Origin: a bacterium HR19
GTDB lineage: Bacteria > Calescibacteriota > Calescibacteriia > Calescibacteriales > Calescibacteriaceae
Reading direction: 5' to 3'
NCBI GenBank assembly: GCA_002898315.1
Contig: BEHV01000001.1
Span: 1 to 64,000 of the forward strand
DNA: 64,000 bases
The translations under genes and the position numbers were made by a program. A model generated the notes under the pieces. The model saw only the letters and a program-made list of their open reading frames with translations. It did no database searches and was not told the DNA's origin. Below, piece after piece: positions 1 through 9,411 of the stretch. Each line of letters opens with the position of its first letter. Position 1 is the first letter of the stretch.

Positions 1-779
1 CGATAGTATCTCCGGAACTCAGGGGAGAAAACATAATTTTTGACCTCCCTCGCTCCTTCCCAGCATACGAAAAAATAAAAAAATTCCCAGAGGTATCTTC
101 GTCTTTTATAGATATGGAAAGCATCTGGAAATGGGATAATCCAACAGGACTACAAGTGAAAGGAATAGCAAAAGAGGAAGGAGGAAAATTCAAAGTTGAA
201 ATTTTTGAGATATACGATGTAATACCGAGAGCCGGAGTAGACCTCAACATACCAATTTATAGGAAAAAACTTATGTGGATGGAGACAAAGTTTATGAAGA
301 AGTTCAATTTTGATAGGAACTTCAAACCGGTTCCGCAAAATATGGTTCAGGAGCTGAATTCGGTCAGAGAAAAGGTTCACCGAAAGGGATTTCCCGCTGT
401 GGTGCTCACAATTAATCCATCAAATGGAGTTCCGAATGTTTCTCCGAGATGGATAGTAGAACTATCTGACAAATCGTGGGTTTATGGTGATTCAACAAGG
501 CATAAGACTCAGATCAACGCTGAAAGCCCTTCTCCGGTAGCAATTGCTATTTATGACTTCTCCACAGAAACAGGAGTACTTGGAGTAGGATGGGTTTCAA
601 CTACTGAATCTCCCGAACTTAAAAAGAAGATAGAGGATTTCTGGAAAACCAAAGGGTTTAACGCACAGGTAATAAGAGTAAATGAGTTTCATCCAGAGGA
701 GATTTACAGGTTATCAAGAATAGGTATAACAAAAATCTATGAATCAAGGAAAAGGAGCGAGTGGGTGAAGTTGTCTTAA
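1..779 (+). CDS. FMN-binding split-barrel / pyridoxamine 5'-phosphate oxidase-like protein (5' truncated at window edge)
   Basis: Open frame runs from base 3 through 779 (IVSPELRGENIIFDLPRSFPAYEK...); PNPOx-like pattern FPAVVLTINPSNGVPNVSPRWIVEL...VWVYGDSTRHKTQINAE. Confidence 0.55.
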   Translation, partial: IVSPELRGENIIFDLPRSFPAYEKIKKFPEVSSSFIDMESIWKWDNPTGLQVKGIAKEEGGKFKVEIFEIYDVIPRAGVDLNIPIYRKKLMWMETKFMKKFNFDRNFKPVPQNMVQELNSVREKVHRKGFPAVVLTINPSNGVPNVSPRWIVELSDKSWVYGDSTRHKTQINAESPSPVAIAIYDFSTETGVLGVGWVSTTESPELKKKIEDFWKTKGFNAQVIRVNEFHPEEIYRLSRIGITKIYESRKRSEWVKLS

Positions 780-1066
780 ACCTTTTATTTTCAATTCCTC
801 TTCACTTTTTTGGAGAGTTTCTCTTTATCCTTGCAGAAGATATGGGGAAGCCCTTATTGTTTGAAGAATTGAGCAGAACGCTTGAATTCCGAGAGTTTCC
901 TGATAACCCGTTTATCAAAAATTAACAAGAATTGCAATATAACGAAGAAGAATCTAAAATCATATTTTCATTGGAATGCCACTATATAACCAGATATTTT
1001 GCTCTTTCAATATCGCAAAGAAGTTAAATTTGCAAAGTTACTTTGGAAGAACTCAAAACTTGATCA

Positions 1067-1114
1067 TTTGATTATATTTGATTATAGATTACAATTATAA
1101 AAGGTTTGATTGTA
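1067..1114. repeat. Three copies of TTTGATTATA-type 10-mer upstream of the methylase gene (two in exact tandem)
   Basis: TTTGATTATA at 1067-1076 and 1077-1086; TTTGATTGTA at 1105-1114; ATG at 1128. Confidence 0.6.
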
Positions 1115-1127
1115 AAAATAGGAAAAT

Positions 1128-3278
1128 ATGCCTAAATATATTGAAGAAAAATTTCCGATAGCTTTTGTTAATTCTATCTCTACACCTGAACGCATCGCTT
1201 TAAAACCGGTTTATATGATGCATCGTATTTTCGGAAGACGTATAGGTTCTGTCCTGAGAACTATTCTTCTTTCAGCTCTAAAAGACGCTGATACCGATAT
1301 TGAAAGAGAGTTCTATTCTTCGCATAGAAATAACCCAGATACAAAAGACATTACCATTCTTGACCCTATGGCAGGTGGTGGAACAACTCTTATTGAAGGT
1401 TCACGACTCTCTGCAAAAGTAATTGGTTTTGAAATCAATCCAGTTCCCTGGTTTATTACAAAGTGTGAGCTTACAATAGTTAACATAGAAGAACTTGAAA
1501 ACAAATTCAAGCATCTGGAACAGAACATAGGGAGGAAAATTAAGAATATGTATGAGACGATCTGTCCTGTTTGTTTCTCCTCCGCTGAAATTATTTATGT
1601 CTTTTGGATTAAAGTTGTGGATTGCGTAAGATGTAAAAGGAAAATTGAACTTTTTAATGATTATATCATAACCTATGATAAAAAAGGCAAGAACCATTTT
1701 ATTCTTTGTCCTATCTGCTTCAATGTCTTTCATATATTCAGGGAACCGCATAAGGAGGAAAAATGTCCGTCTTGCGGGCATTTTTTCAATCCTTTTCAAG
1801 GTAGCATAAAGAAAAACCGAATAGAGTGTCCTTCTTGCTCTGTATTATTTGAACTCGTGGATGCATTAAAAAGCAAAAATAATCCGCCAGAAATCAAACA
1901 ATTTGCTATAGATGGATGGTGTCCTAAATGTAGATCCAGGTTTATAAAGCCTCCCGATGAAAGTGATTTTGCTCTCTATGAAAAAATCAAGCAAGAATTT
2001 GAATTGAATAAGGATAAACTTTTATTTCCTCGCAATCCCATTCCTGATGGTTTTAATACAAATCAAATGAAAAAACATAACTATAAATTTTGGTATCAGA
2101 TGTTTAATGAAAGACAACTTTTATCGCTTTCACTTCTTTTATCAGAGATAATGAAAATTGAAAAAGAAGATATTCGTGAGATTATGCTTTGTGCATTTTC
2201 TGAAACATTAAGATCTAATAATCTGTTCTGCTATTACGATAGGAGATGGGCAAAGCAACTGACACCGCTTTTTGCCAGAAAGGATTTTGCTCCGGTCAAT
2301 TTCCCATTAGAGCAGAATATATGGGGCTCTAAATTCGGACGCGGAAGTTTCAAACAGGTCTTCGAACGAATTCTTAAAGCCAAAAAATATAATCTCTCAC
2401 CCTTTGAGAGGAAATATATAGGTAAAAAGATAAAGCGGATTTATCTTGATGAAAAAATCGGTAGAAGCGACTGGCAAATTTACTGCGATGACGCAAGAAA
2501 TATGGATAAGTATCTAAAAGAACGGGTTGATCTGGTTGTCACCGATCCGCCATATTTTGATAGCATCAACTATTCTGAGGTTTACGATTTCTTTTATGTT
2601 TGGTTGCGACTTGCCCTCAAAAATAAATATCCCTGGTTTGAGCCAGAAACGGGGAGGCGGGAAGGTGAGGCAATTGAAAACGAAATCCACGGAAAAAAAA
2701 GGGAAAACTATAAAAGAATACTGACTGAGATTTTTAAAAAGTCAGCTGAACTCCTAAAAGATGATGGTCTATTTATTTTCACTTTCCACGACATAGAAGA
2801 AAGTGCATGGATGGATATGTATGAGATTGTGAAACAGGCAGGGCTTTCAGTGGTAAAAATTCATTTTTATCATGGTGAGAATGTGAGCGCAGGACATTAT
2901 GGAGGACAAAAAACTGTCTTTGACGCAATATGGGTGTGTAAGAAGGATTTAGCAAGAAGTCAAAAATATAAGAATATTCAAAATCACAAAAACATTGATG
3001 AAATAATCGGTAGGGTTAGAAGTGAGGTAAATATATTGGTTGATGAGATTCTGCGCAGTAAGTTTTTTAAACTTAATGAAGAAGATTTAAAAGTTTTTGT
3101 TATGGGTAAAACAATTGAAGTAGGAAAAGATATATTAACAAAAGAAATGTTCTACAAAATTTTGACTCATCTTACGGTGGAAAATATGAATTTATTGAAC
3201 CCAAAAACACAAGGGGATTCAAGTATTAATTTAAAAAGACAATTGAGTTTATTTGTAAAGTTTGTAAAGAATAAATGA
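1128..3278 (+). CDS. Zn-ribbon-containing DNA adenine methylase (COG1743/DUF1156-like)
   Basis: DPMAGGGTTLIEGSRLSAKVIGFEINPVPW (SAM motif), VVTDPPYFDSINYSEVYDFFYVWLR (catalytic DPPY), several CPxC zinc ribbons in the insert. Confidence 0.85.
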   Translation: MPKYIEEKFPIAFVNSISTPERIALKPVYMMHRIFGRRIGSVLRTILLSALKDADTDIEREFYSSHRNNPDTKDITILDPMAGGGTTLIEGSRLSAKVIGFEINPVPWFITKCELTIVNIEELENKFKHLEQNIGRKIKNMYETICPVCFSSAEIIYVFWIKVVDCVRCKRKIELFNDYIITYDKKGKNHFILCPICFNVFHIFREPHKEEKCPSCGHFFNPFQGSIKKNRIECPSCSVLFELVDALKSKNNPPEIKQFAIDGWCPKCRSRFIKPPDESDFALYEKIKQEFELNKDKLLFPRNPIPDGFNTNQMKKHNYKFWYQMFNERQLLSLSLLLSEIMKIEKEDIREIMLCAFSETLRSNNLFCYYDRRWAKQLTPLFARKDFAPVNFPLEQNIWGSKFGRGSFKQVFERILKAKKYNLSPFERKYIGKKIKRIYLDEKIGRSDWQIYCDDARNMDKYLKERVDLVVTDPPYFDSINYSEVYDFFYVWLRLALKNKYPWFEPETGRREGEAIENEIHGKKRENYKRILTEIFKKSAELLKDDGLFIFTFHDIEESAWMDMYEIVKQAGLSVVKIHFYHGENVSAGHYGGQKTVFDAIWVCKKDLARSQKYKNIQNHKNIDEIIGRVRSEVNILVDEILRSKFFKLNEEDLKVFVMGKTIEVGKDILTKEMFYKILTHLTVENMNLLNPKTQGDSSINLKRQLSLFVKFVKNK

Positions 3279-4249
3279 AAAGTAAAAGAGAGAATGATAA
3301 GTTAGATTATCAGAAACTTCTTAATGATTATACTTGGCTGAAAGAGAAAAATAAGATTATCATAAGTCCCGACGTCGATGGTTTTTTGTGCGGACTTCTT
3401 GTGTCATATTACCTTGGCTGGGAAATTGTCGGCTTCTATGATGGCTCCAAATTACTCGTAGATAAAGATGTACAAAACTGGCGAGAATGTGTTTTCCTAG
3501 ATATGGAAATTTATCAAAAAGATGTTCGTTCGGTCGGAAATCATTTATTACTTTATAACAAGAATAAAGAACCATCAACATGGAGGATAAATTTTACTCA
3601 GTGCATCAACCCAAACAATTTGAGAAAATTTGACAGGTTACATGATTTTAAAAGGAAATATCCTTTTGGAACGATTCATTTCCTTATTTGTCTTTTAGAA
3701 AACATGGGAAAAGAAGTCAAAATTTCTAAAGATGCTATCGGTATAATCCTATATGCCGATGGTGTTTTCAAGAGCCTTATGAATTATCCTGAAAACTGTG
3801 TCGACTGGCTAAACTGGTTAAGTGCAAAGGAGTTGGAAATTTTTAAGCACTTTAGAGATGCTAAACTCTCTAACATTATCCATAGTTTGGAAGAAATATT
3901 CCGAAGTTTGAAACTACCAAAGGGTAAGTTACAATTAAAAAAAATTAGTAATAATACATCCGATATTCAAGATAAAATGAGAAACTTTTTAAGACAGCTG
4001 TCTAAATTAACCGGATGGGAAATAAATGAAGATAATTGGAAAACTCTAAATCTTGATAAACTTCAAGAGCCGATAAAAATAGAGCGGGATAGAAAAGAAG
4101 GAATCAGCTCTAAGAAATATGAAAAAGTATTAAGTAAACCTAACTTAATTTCGTTCTCTTTCCCTTCGTATGACCGTCTTGAATATAGCATTTACATTCC
4201 GGTAAAAAGGAGGTCAAGATTACCATCAAGAATATCATCAAGCCGGTAA
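3275..4249 (+). CDS. DHH/RecJ-like phosphoesterase-like protein, 3' end truncated into antisense prfA
   Basis: ATGA overlap with upstream methylase; N-terminal [30 protein letters not shown] resembles DHH motif I; later D and GNH positions; last ~19 aa read through antisense of the prfA 3' end. Confidence 0.5.
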   Translation: MKSKRENDKLDYQKLLNDYTWLKEKNKIIISPDVDGFLCGLLVSYYLGWEIVGFYDGSKLLVDKDVQNWRECVFLDMEIYQKDVRSVGNHLLLYNKNKEPSTWRINFTQCINPNNLRKFDRLHDFKRKYPFGTIHFLICLLENMGKEVKISKDAIGIILYADGVFKSLMNYPENCVDWLNWLSAKELEIFKHFRDAKLSNIIHSLEEIFRSLKLPKGKLQLKKISNNTSDIQDKMRNFLRQLSKLTGWEINEDNWKTLNLDKLQEPIKIERDRKEGISSKKYEKVLSKPNLISFSFPSYDRLEYSIYIPVKRRSRLPSRISSSR

Positions 4250-5202
4250 ATTGTGATCCCGAGTCGGTGATCTGTGACTCTGTTCTGCATGAAGTTATAT
4301 GTTCTGACTTTTTCCGACCTTTCAGCCGAACCTATTTGCTGTTTTCTCTCCTCCAAAATCTTCCTCTCCTGTTTCTCCTTTTCAATCTGGAAAAGCTTGG
4401 CTTTAAGGAGACGGAGAGCTTTTTCTTTGTTCATATGTTGTGAGCGTTCCTCCTGACAGGTGACAACTATTCCTGTTGGAATATGCTTTATTCTGACGGC
4501 GGAATCGGTCTTATTCACATGTTGCCCCCCAGGTCCAGAAGCTCTGAATGTCTCAATTATTATATCCTGCGGAGAAATATTTACCTGAACATCTTCTGGT
4601 TCTTCAAGAACAGCAACCGTTGCAGTTGATGTGTGAATTCTTCCTGATGACTCCGTCACCGGCACCCTTTGAACTCTATGGACTCCCGCCTCGTTCTTCA
4701 TGAAATCGTACACTCCTTTTCCTTCCATTATAAAAGCCATCTCCTTTATTCCGCCGAGGTCTGATCCCCTCTCGTATATCATTTTTATTTTCCAGCCCTT
4801 TTTATCTGCAAACTTTGAGTACATCCTGAAAAGGTCTCCCGCAAACAAAGCCGCTTCTTCTCCTCCTACCCCTGCTCTTATTTCAACTATGCATGAGTTC
4901 TTTGAACTAACCTGCTCAAATTCTCCAATCAGCTTTGACAATTCTTTTTCTAAATTTTTCTTCTCCTCAACAGCAAGAGAGATAAGTTCTGGGTCTGATT
5001 CAGATTTTATAACATCTTCAACATCTTCAAGTTCTTTTATAACCTCTTTGAGTTTTTCAAGCTTTTCCAATTTTTCTTCAAGCTTCCCCCTTTTTTCAAG
5101 TAGTGATTGGTCAAATTCGGAGGAGAGTTTCAGGTCTATCTGTTCTATTTCTTTTTTGATATTTTCCAGGTTTTTTATTAGTGTTTTTGCTTTTTCAATC
5201 AT
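4192..5202 (-). CDS. prfA: Peptide chain release factor 1
   Basis: [25 protein letters not shown] (GGQ motif), [20 protein letters not shown] (PxT motif of RF1). Confidence 0.95.
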   Translation of the reverse strand: MIEKAKTLIKNLENIKKEIEQIDLKLSSEFDQSLLEKRGKLEEKLEKLEKLKEVIKELEDVEDVIKSESDPELISLAVEEKKNLEKELSKLIGEFEQVSSKNSCIVEIRAGVGGEEAALFAGDLFRMYSKFADKKGWKIKMIYERGSDLGGIKEMAFIMEGKGVYDFMKNEAGVHRVQRVPVTESSGRIHTSTATVAVLEEPEDVQVNISPQDIIIETFRASGPGGQHVNKTDSAVRIKHIPTGIVVTCQEERSQHMNKEKALRLLKAKLFQIEKEKQERKILEERKQQIGSAERSEKVRTYNFMQNRVTDHRLGITIYRLDDILDGNLDLLFTGM

Positions 5203-5211
5203 AAATTTTGG

Positions 5212-5285
5212 AGGCGACGCCGGGATTTGAACCCGGGAATGAGGGATTTGCAGTCCCCTGCCTTAGACCGCTTGGCTACGTCGCC
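5212..5285 (-). tRNA. tRNA-Cys(GCA)
   Basis: Cloverleaf GGCGACG..acceptor/CGTCGCC, anticodon loop CTGCAAA, T-loop TTCAAAT, discriminator U73; CCA not encoded. Confidence 0.95.
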
Positions 5286-5357
5286 AAAAAGAAAAACACT
5301 ATGAAATATATATAAAAAGTATGAGACATGGTAGAGAATTTCACAAAATTGAAAAAA

Positions 5358-6011
5358 TCATGTCAAAAATAAAGATACATATATAACTGGCCATATCAGG
5401 ACAACAAATTTCCAGAACAGCGAGGCGCTTTCAATTGCAGGAGTTGATAACGAATGCCTCCTCCTACTTATGATAAAAGCTATAATAAGCCATATCAAGC
5501 CACCAAAAGCGTGAACCGCATGAGAACCAACTATGAGATAGAAAATTGAACCATACGAACTTGATGTCATCGTAAGCCCAAACCTGACGAGCTGAACCCA
5601 CTCCCGCCCCTGAAGCAAAATGAAAACAGAACCAGATAAAATAGCAAGTGAAAGGAAAACGAAATTTCTCTTTTTATCAAAAATATAAATAAGTATTCCG
5701 CTTGCGAACAGGAAAAGGGAGTTGAAGAAGGTCTGCAACGCAGGATATGATGGTTGCCCCGGCGGAGGCCAAACCTCATACTGACCCCTCATAACAAAAA
5801 AAGTGCTTATCAAGCCCCCAAAATACATAAGTTCTGCAACGATGAAAAAAATCGTCCCTATCTTCGCTACTTTTATTCTGTCCTCTACAACCGGTTCTCC
5901 CTCACTCCTGAAACTCATCTCATAAAAATCTACTTCTTCCTCTTCAATTCCCATGTTGATTAATTTCCTTCTTTCTTCTTCGTCATCTTTTTTGTTATCT
6001 TTGACCATCAA
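5358..6011 (-). CDS. ctaE: Cytochrome c oxidase subunit III
   Basis: FIVAELMYFGGLISTFFVMRG, GSHAVHAFGGLIWLIIAF, ESASLFWKFVVLIWPVIYVSLFL signatures. Confidence 0.88.
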   Translation of the reverse strand: MMVKDNKKDDEEERRKLINMGIEEEEVDFYEMSFRSEGEPVVEDRIKVAKIGTIFFIVAELMYFGGLISTFFVMRGQYEVWPPPGQPSYPALQTFFNSLFLFASGILIYIFDKKRNFVFLSLAILSGSVFILLQGREWVQLVRFGLTMTSSSYGSIFYLIVGSHAVHAFGGLIWLIIAFIISRRRHSLSTPAIESASLFWKFVVLIWPVIYVSLFLT

Positions 6012-6168
6012 AGAAAAGTTAGTATAAAATCTGCGGATTTCCGAAAAGCAGAAAGAAAATCTTTCCTGATTTTAAAATCTTCAAAATAAATCAAAACTAT
6101 TTTTCTACTTTTGAGAAAGTTCTGAAACCAAAAATAAAGTCATAATAATAATAAGGAGGGTGAAGATT

Positions 6169-6399
6169 ATGGGAGTTCCGAAATCAAAAAGGAGCAGGAT
6201 GAGAGCGAGGAGAACGAGAGCTCATCTTACAATATCTCTGCCAAACCTTGAAAGATGCCCCAACTGCGGAAGTTATAAACTCCCCCACAGAGCTTGTCAA
6301 GAATGCGGGTATTACAGAGGAGAAAAATTTATAAAGTCAGCCCAAGAAATAAGAGAAGAAAGAGCAAAGAAAAAAGAAGAAAGAGAACAAAAAACCTGA
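6169..6399 (+). CDS. rpmF: 50S ribosomal protein L32
   Basis: MGVPKSKRSRMRARR..; CPNCG..CQECGYYRG zinc ribbon; SD AAGGAGGG. ORF track start at 6160 is a GTG inside the SD region; ATG at 6169 preferred. Confidence 0.95.
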   Translation: MGVPKSKRSRMRARRTRAHLTISLPNLERCPNCGSYKLPHRACQECGYYRGEKFIKSAQEIREERAKKKEEREQKT

Positions 6400-6991
6400 A
6401 CTCAAATAATGCGGTACTTCAGCATACTCAAATAATTCATTAGAAGTTTTGTTAGTTAAAGATTCTAACGCTTTTTTATATACTTTTGAGAAATCGGTTT
6501 TTCTCGTTCTTATTATATTGAGCAACTTTATCTTCTCATTTTTTAAGTCAATTTTCCTTTTTTGAACTTAAGAATTATGGTTTCTGGATTTTCATTGTTA
6601 AATAATCGTGCTTCGTCTAAATCTATAATCACTTCTATTTTCCCAAATTTTATCAACATTTCCCGAACAAGTTTTGCATAAGTGTTATAGAAAAAATGAT
6701 ACGGAACAATATAGATAAGCTCCCCTCCTTCTTTAAGCAATAAAATTGACCTAATAATGAATGCATAATATATATCTCCTTCACTTGTTTTTATTATTCT
6801 TTTTACAATGTTTGCAATTTCAGGAGGTAGTTGATTGAAATGAACATATGGTGGATTACCAATAATTAAATCAAATTTCTGTTGAAAGAATATGTTAAAA
6901 AATCCCCCAGTATTATTTTAAAATCTTTCCCATACTTGCTTTCACAATATTCATAGAGATTTTTTTCTATTTCAATGCCATATATTTTGCC
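6400..6991 (-). pseudogene. Remnant of an N6-adenine DNA methyltransferase (type IIG/Eco57I-like)
   Basis: Reverse frames read KIYGIEIEKNLYEYCESKYGKDFKIILGDFL / FDLIIGNPPYVHFNQLPPEIANIVKRIIKTSEGDIYYAFIIRSILLLKEGGELIYIVPYHFFYNTYAK... / IDLKNEKIKLLNIIRTRKTDFSKVYKKALESL in different frames; NPPY motif; at least two frameshifts; N terminus missing; C terminus runs into antisense rpmF. Confidence 0.8.
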
Positions 6992-7118
6992 TCATCTTTG
7001 AGACATTTTTAAGATACATAAGAAAATCAAGGGTTCCATTGTTTCATTTTTGAGACAACTTCGGAAAAAAATGACTTTTGCTTATTTTTATCTATGAGAT
7101 ACTACTTTTTTATCTCTG

Positions 7119-7192
7119 GGCTCTTTTTCCCCGCTTCTTGTGTAGGTCGCCAGATATTTTTCATGGAGTTTGTGCTTTCTCACAAAAGAGCC
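7119..7192 (+). ncRNA. Possible structured 5' leader: 9-bp perfect stem GGCTCTTTT/AAAAGAGCC closing a 56-nt loop
   Basis: Inverted repeat 7119-7127 / 7184-7192, about 60 bp upstream of the Cyc2-like ORF. Confidence 0.3.
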
Positions 7193-7254
7193 GAGCTGTG
7201 GTCATAGAAGGCTGGCACAAATTTTGCTATATATAAAATAGAGGTAAAAGGATT

Positions 7255-8465
7255 ATGATAGGTCAGAAATCAAAAAAGAAACAACACTGGTTTATTTTAT
7301 TGGCTTTGCCGATATCTTTTTCTAATTTTTTTATTCCCGAAGAAAGTGAGGCGGTTCCTGCGTTTGCAAGACAGACGGGCTATACATGTACAACATGCCA
7401 CACAGCATATCCTTCTCTTAATAAGTTTGGGAGAAGGTTCAGAGAACTCGGTTACAGATTAACAGAAGCCCAGGACCCGAAAGGTCCGTGGGATATGAAA
7501 TTCTTACCGTTTGCAATTCAGGCAAACACAGGAGCAATAGGTGAAATAGGAGAAGCAGAACACACAAAAATTTCCATAGATGCACTTCAGTTTTTTGCAG
7601 GAGGTCCCGTTGCAAAAAAACCAGTATTTACATACATCATCACTTTATAATGGGAGATAAGCCAGGTCCCATTTATGAAGCTCAAATTGTGTTTTACAAA
7701 CCTTCTGACCTGCCGTTTTCTATAAGATTAGGGAAGTTTGAACCATGGTATGCAAAATCGCCGGGTAAAACACAAACACATTTTGGCTACTCACCCCTTT
7801 CTTTAACATCAGGAGCAAATGATTCAACACTTGCTAACTCAAAGCCAGGGATAGGAACAATATGGTATATCTCACAATCTCTTCTTGCTTTCGTTGATAT
7901 TTACTACCTTGAAGGAGGACCTGAAGGATTTATAAGATTGGTTGCTAAAACCCTTGATGGCGAGGTGGGAGTTTTTGTAAATAGTGGTTCTCGGAGATTT
8001 GATAGATTTCAGCAATTTGAAGATTTTCGCGACAACTATATAAGACCGGGGATAGATTTTGCTATTTTTCCTGTAAACTTTTTAGAGGTAAGCGGATTTG
8101 CTGCATTTGCACTCCATACAAATCCCACAGGTGAAGGAGAAAGAAAAGGGTATATTTCCTCATACCTTGAAACCGAGATTTTCCCTTTTCAGCTTTTTGC
8201 AGTAGTGTTAAGAGGGGAGCTACTGAGGCCACTTGAATTTCGCCATGAGGAAGGGACAACTGAAACAGCACATCAAGGAACGTCCCTTTTCCCGAAACAT
8301 GTTGAGGGGGGAGAATCCGCAGAAGGAGCAGAGACCACAATATGGGGTGTAATATCACTTCAGCATTACATAAGACAGAACGCAAAAATTCTCGCAGAAT
8401 TCAAAGCAAACTTTAATGAATTAGAAAAAAGTGTATTTTTTGTAGGAACGCATTTTGCTTTCTGA
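7255..8465 (+). CDS. Cyc2-like fused outer-membrane cytochrome-porin, interrupted by an apparent frameshift near 7630-7650 (ORFs 7255-7650 and 7650-8465)
   Basis: Signal peptide, AFARQTGYTCTTCHTAYPSLNKFGRRFRELGYRL (single CxxCH near N terminus), then beta-barrel-like region ending ...VFFVGTHFAF*; frames join as ...VFTYIHHHFIMGDKPGPIYEAQIVFY. Confidence 0.7.
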
Positions 8466-8506
8466 ATATGCCTATTTCTATTATACCTGTTTTCGCCACC
8501 GCTTTG

Positions 8507-9358
8507 CTAAACCGCCAGCGGGTCTGATTTTCTTCTCATAAGCAGGAATACAGAAGTGAAAAAAGCGATGGGAGAGATTACAGCAAGAGATAAAAATTCG
8601 TCTGGCTTAAGCGTATCTCTCATGAGCTTCATCAAGCCAAGAGAAAAAGCAGGACACATAAGTCCGACTTTGAGAAATCCAGCGAAGAAAAAAGGTACGC
8701 ATGACAGAGATGAGAAAGCTAAAGACAGATTGTAAATTGCCTCATTTTTTCCTTTTTTACCTTCTTCGGTGATAAGGTCAACAAAATCTTTACCAAATCT
8801 GCTATCTCCTTTATCAACAAAAATTTCAATTTTTCTGAATTTTAAGGTTTTCTCACCATCAAACAAAAAACCATCTTCTGCAACTATCTTTCCTGTATCG
8901 GTTTCTATGTCTCTTGCTACAAAAAGATTTCCCCTCTCCACTCAAAGATGTATTTCCCAATTCCTTCATAATACTTTTTCGGAATAAGATTTTCACTTTC
9001 TAACTTCATACGAATGAAAGCGCGGGGTGAGACATAAAAGAAAGACAAAAGCGAAACAGAAAAAACCAGAAGAGAAATAAGAAAAGAAAACCTCAAAACA
9101 ACCCGCCTTGCTCTTCCAAAAACTTCAAGAAACCTTGATTTTCTGAAGTAATTTTCAAGGTAGAAAAAAAGAGAACGAAAAAGCAAAAACAAAAAGATAC
9201 GGAAAAACAAAAAGAGAAAAAGGCAAAATAAGTGAAAAATTAAAAACACCATACCCCACAGGAAACCTCAAAGATGAAAAAACAAAAGAACATATATAAA
9301 AAAATGAGAAGAAAAAAACAAAGTTTTGCAGAAAACCGGATAAGAAGTATCTCTTCAA
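8507..9358 (-). pseudogene. LptF/LptG (YjgP/YjgQ)-like permease broken into three frames
   Basis: Pieces 9358-9155 (MKRYFLSGFLQNFVFFFSF..), 9252-8917 (..YLENYFRKSRFLEVFGRARRVVLRFSFLISLLVF..YYEGIGKYIFEWRG) and 8941-8507 (..GNLFVARDIETDTGKIVAEDGFLFDGEKTLKFRKIEIFVD..) are collinear. Confidence 0.5.
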
Positions 9359-9411
9359 GGAATTTTTATTAAAAACAGATTTATCAAAAACAGAAAAGTA
9401 AAAAGTTGAGG

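Noticed and set aside
780-925. Short frame (GTG..GEVVLNLLFSIPLHFFGEFLFILAEDMGKPLLFEELSRTLEFREFPDNPFIKN*) after the first gene
   Set aside because: Possible small peptide, but no SD or family signal that I can support; may be remnant DNA at the island edge.
4700-5230. 176-aa plus-strand ORF opposite prfA
   Set aside because: Ser/Phe-rich antisense shadow of a conserved gene; no family pattern.
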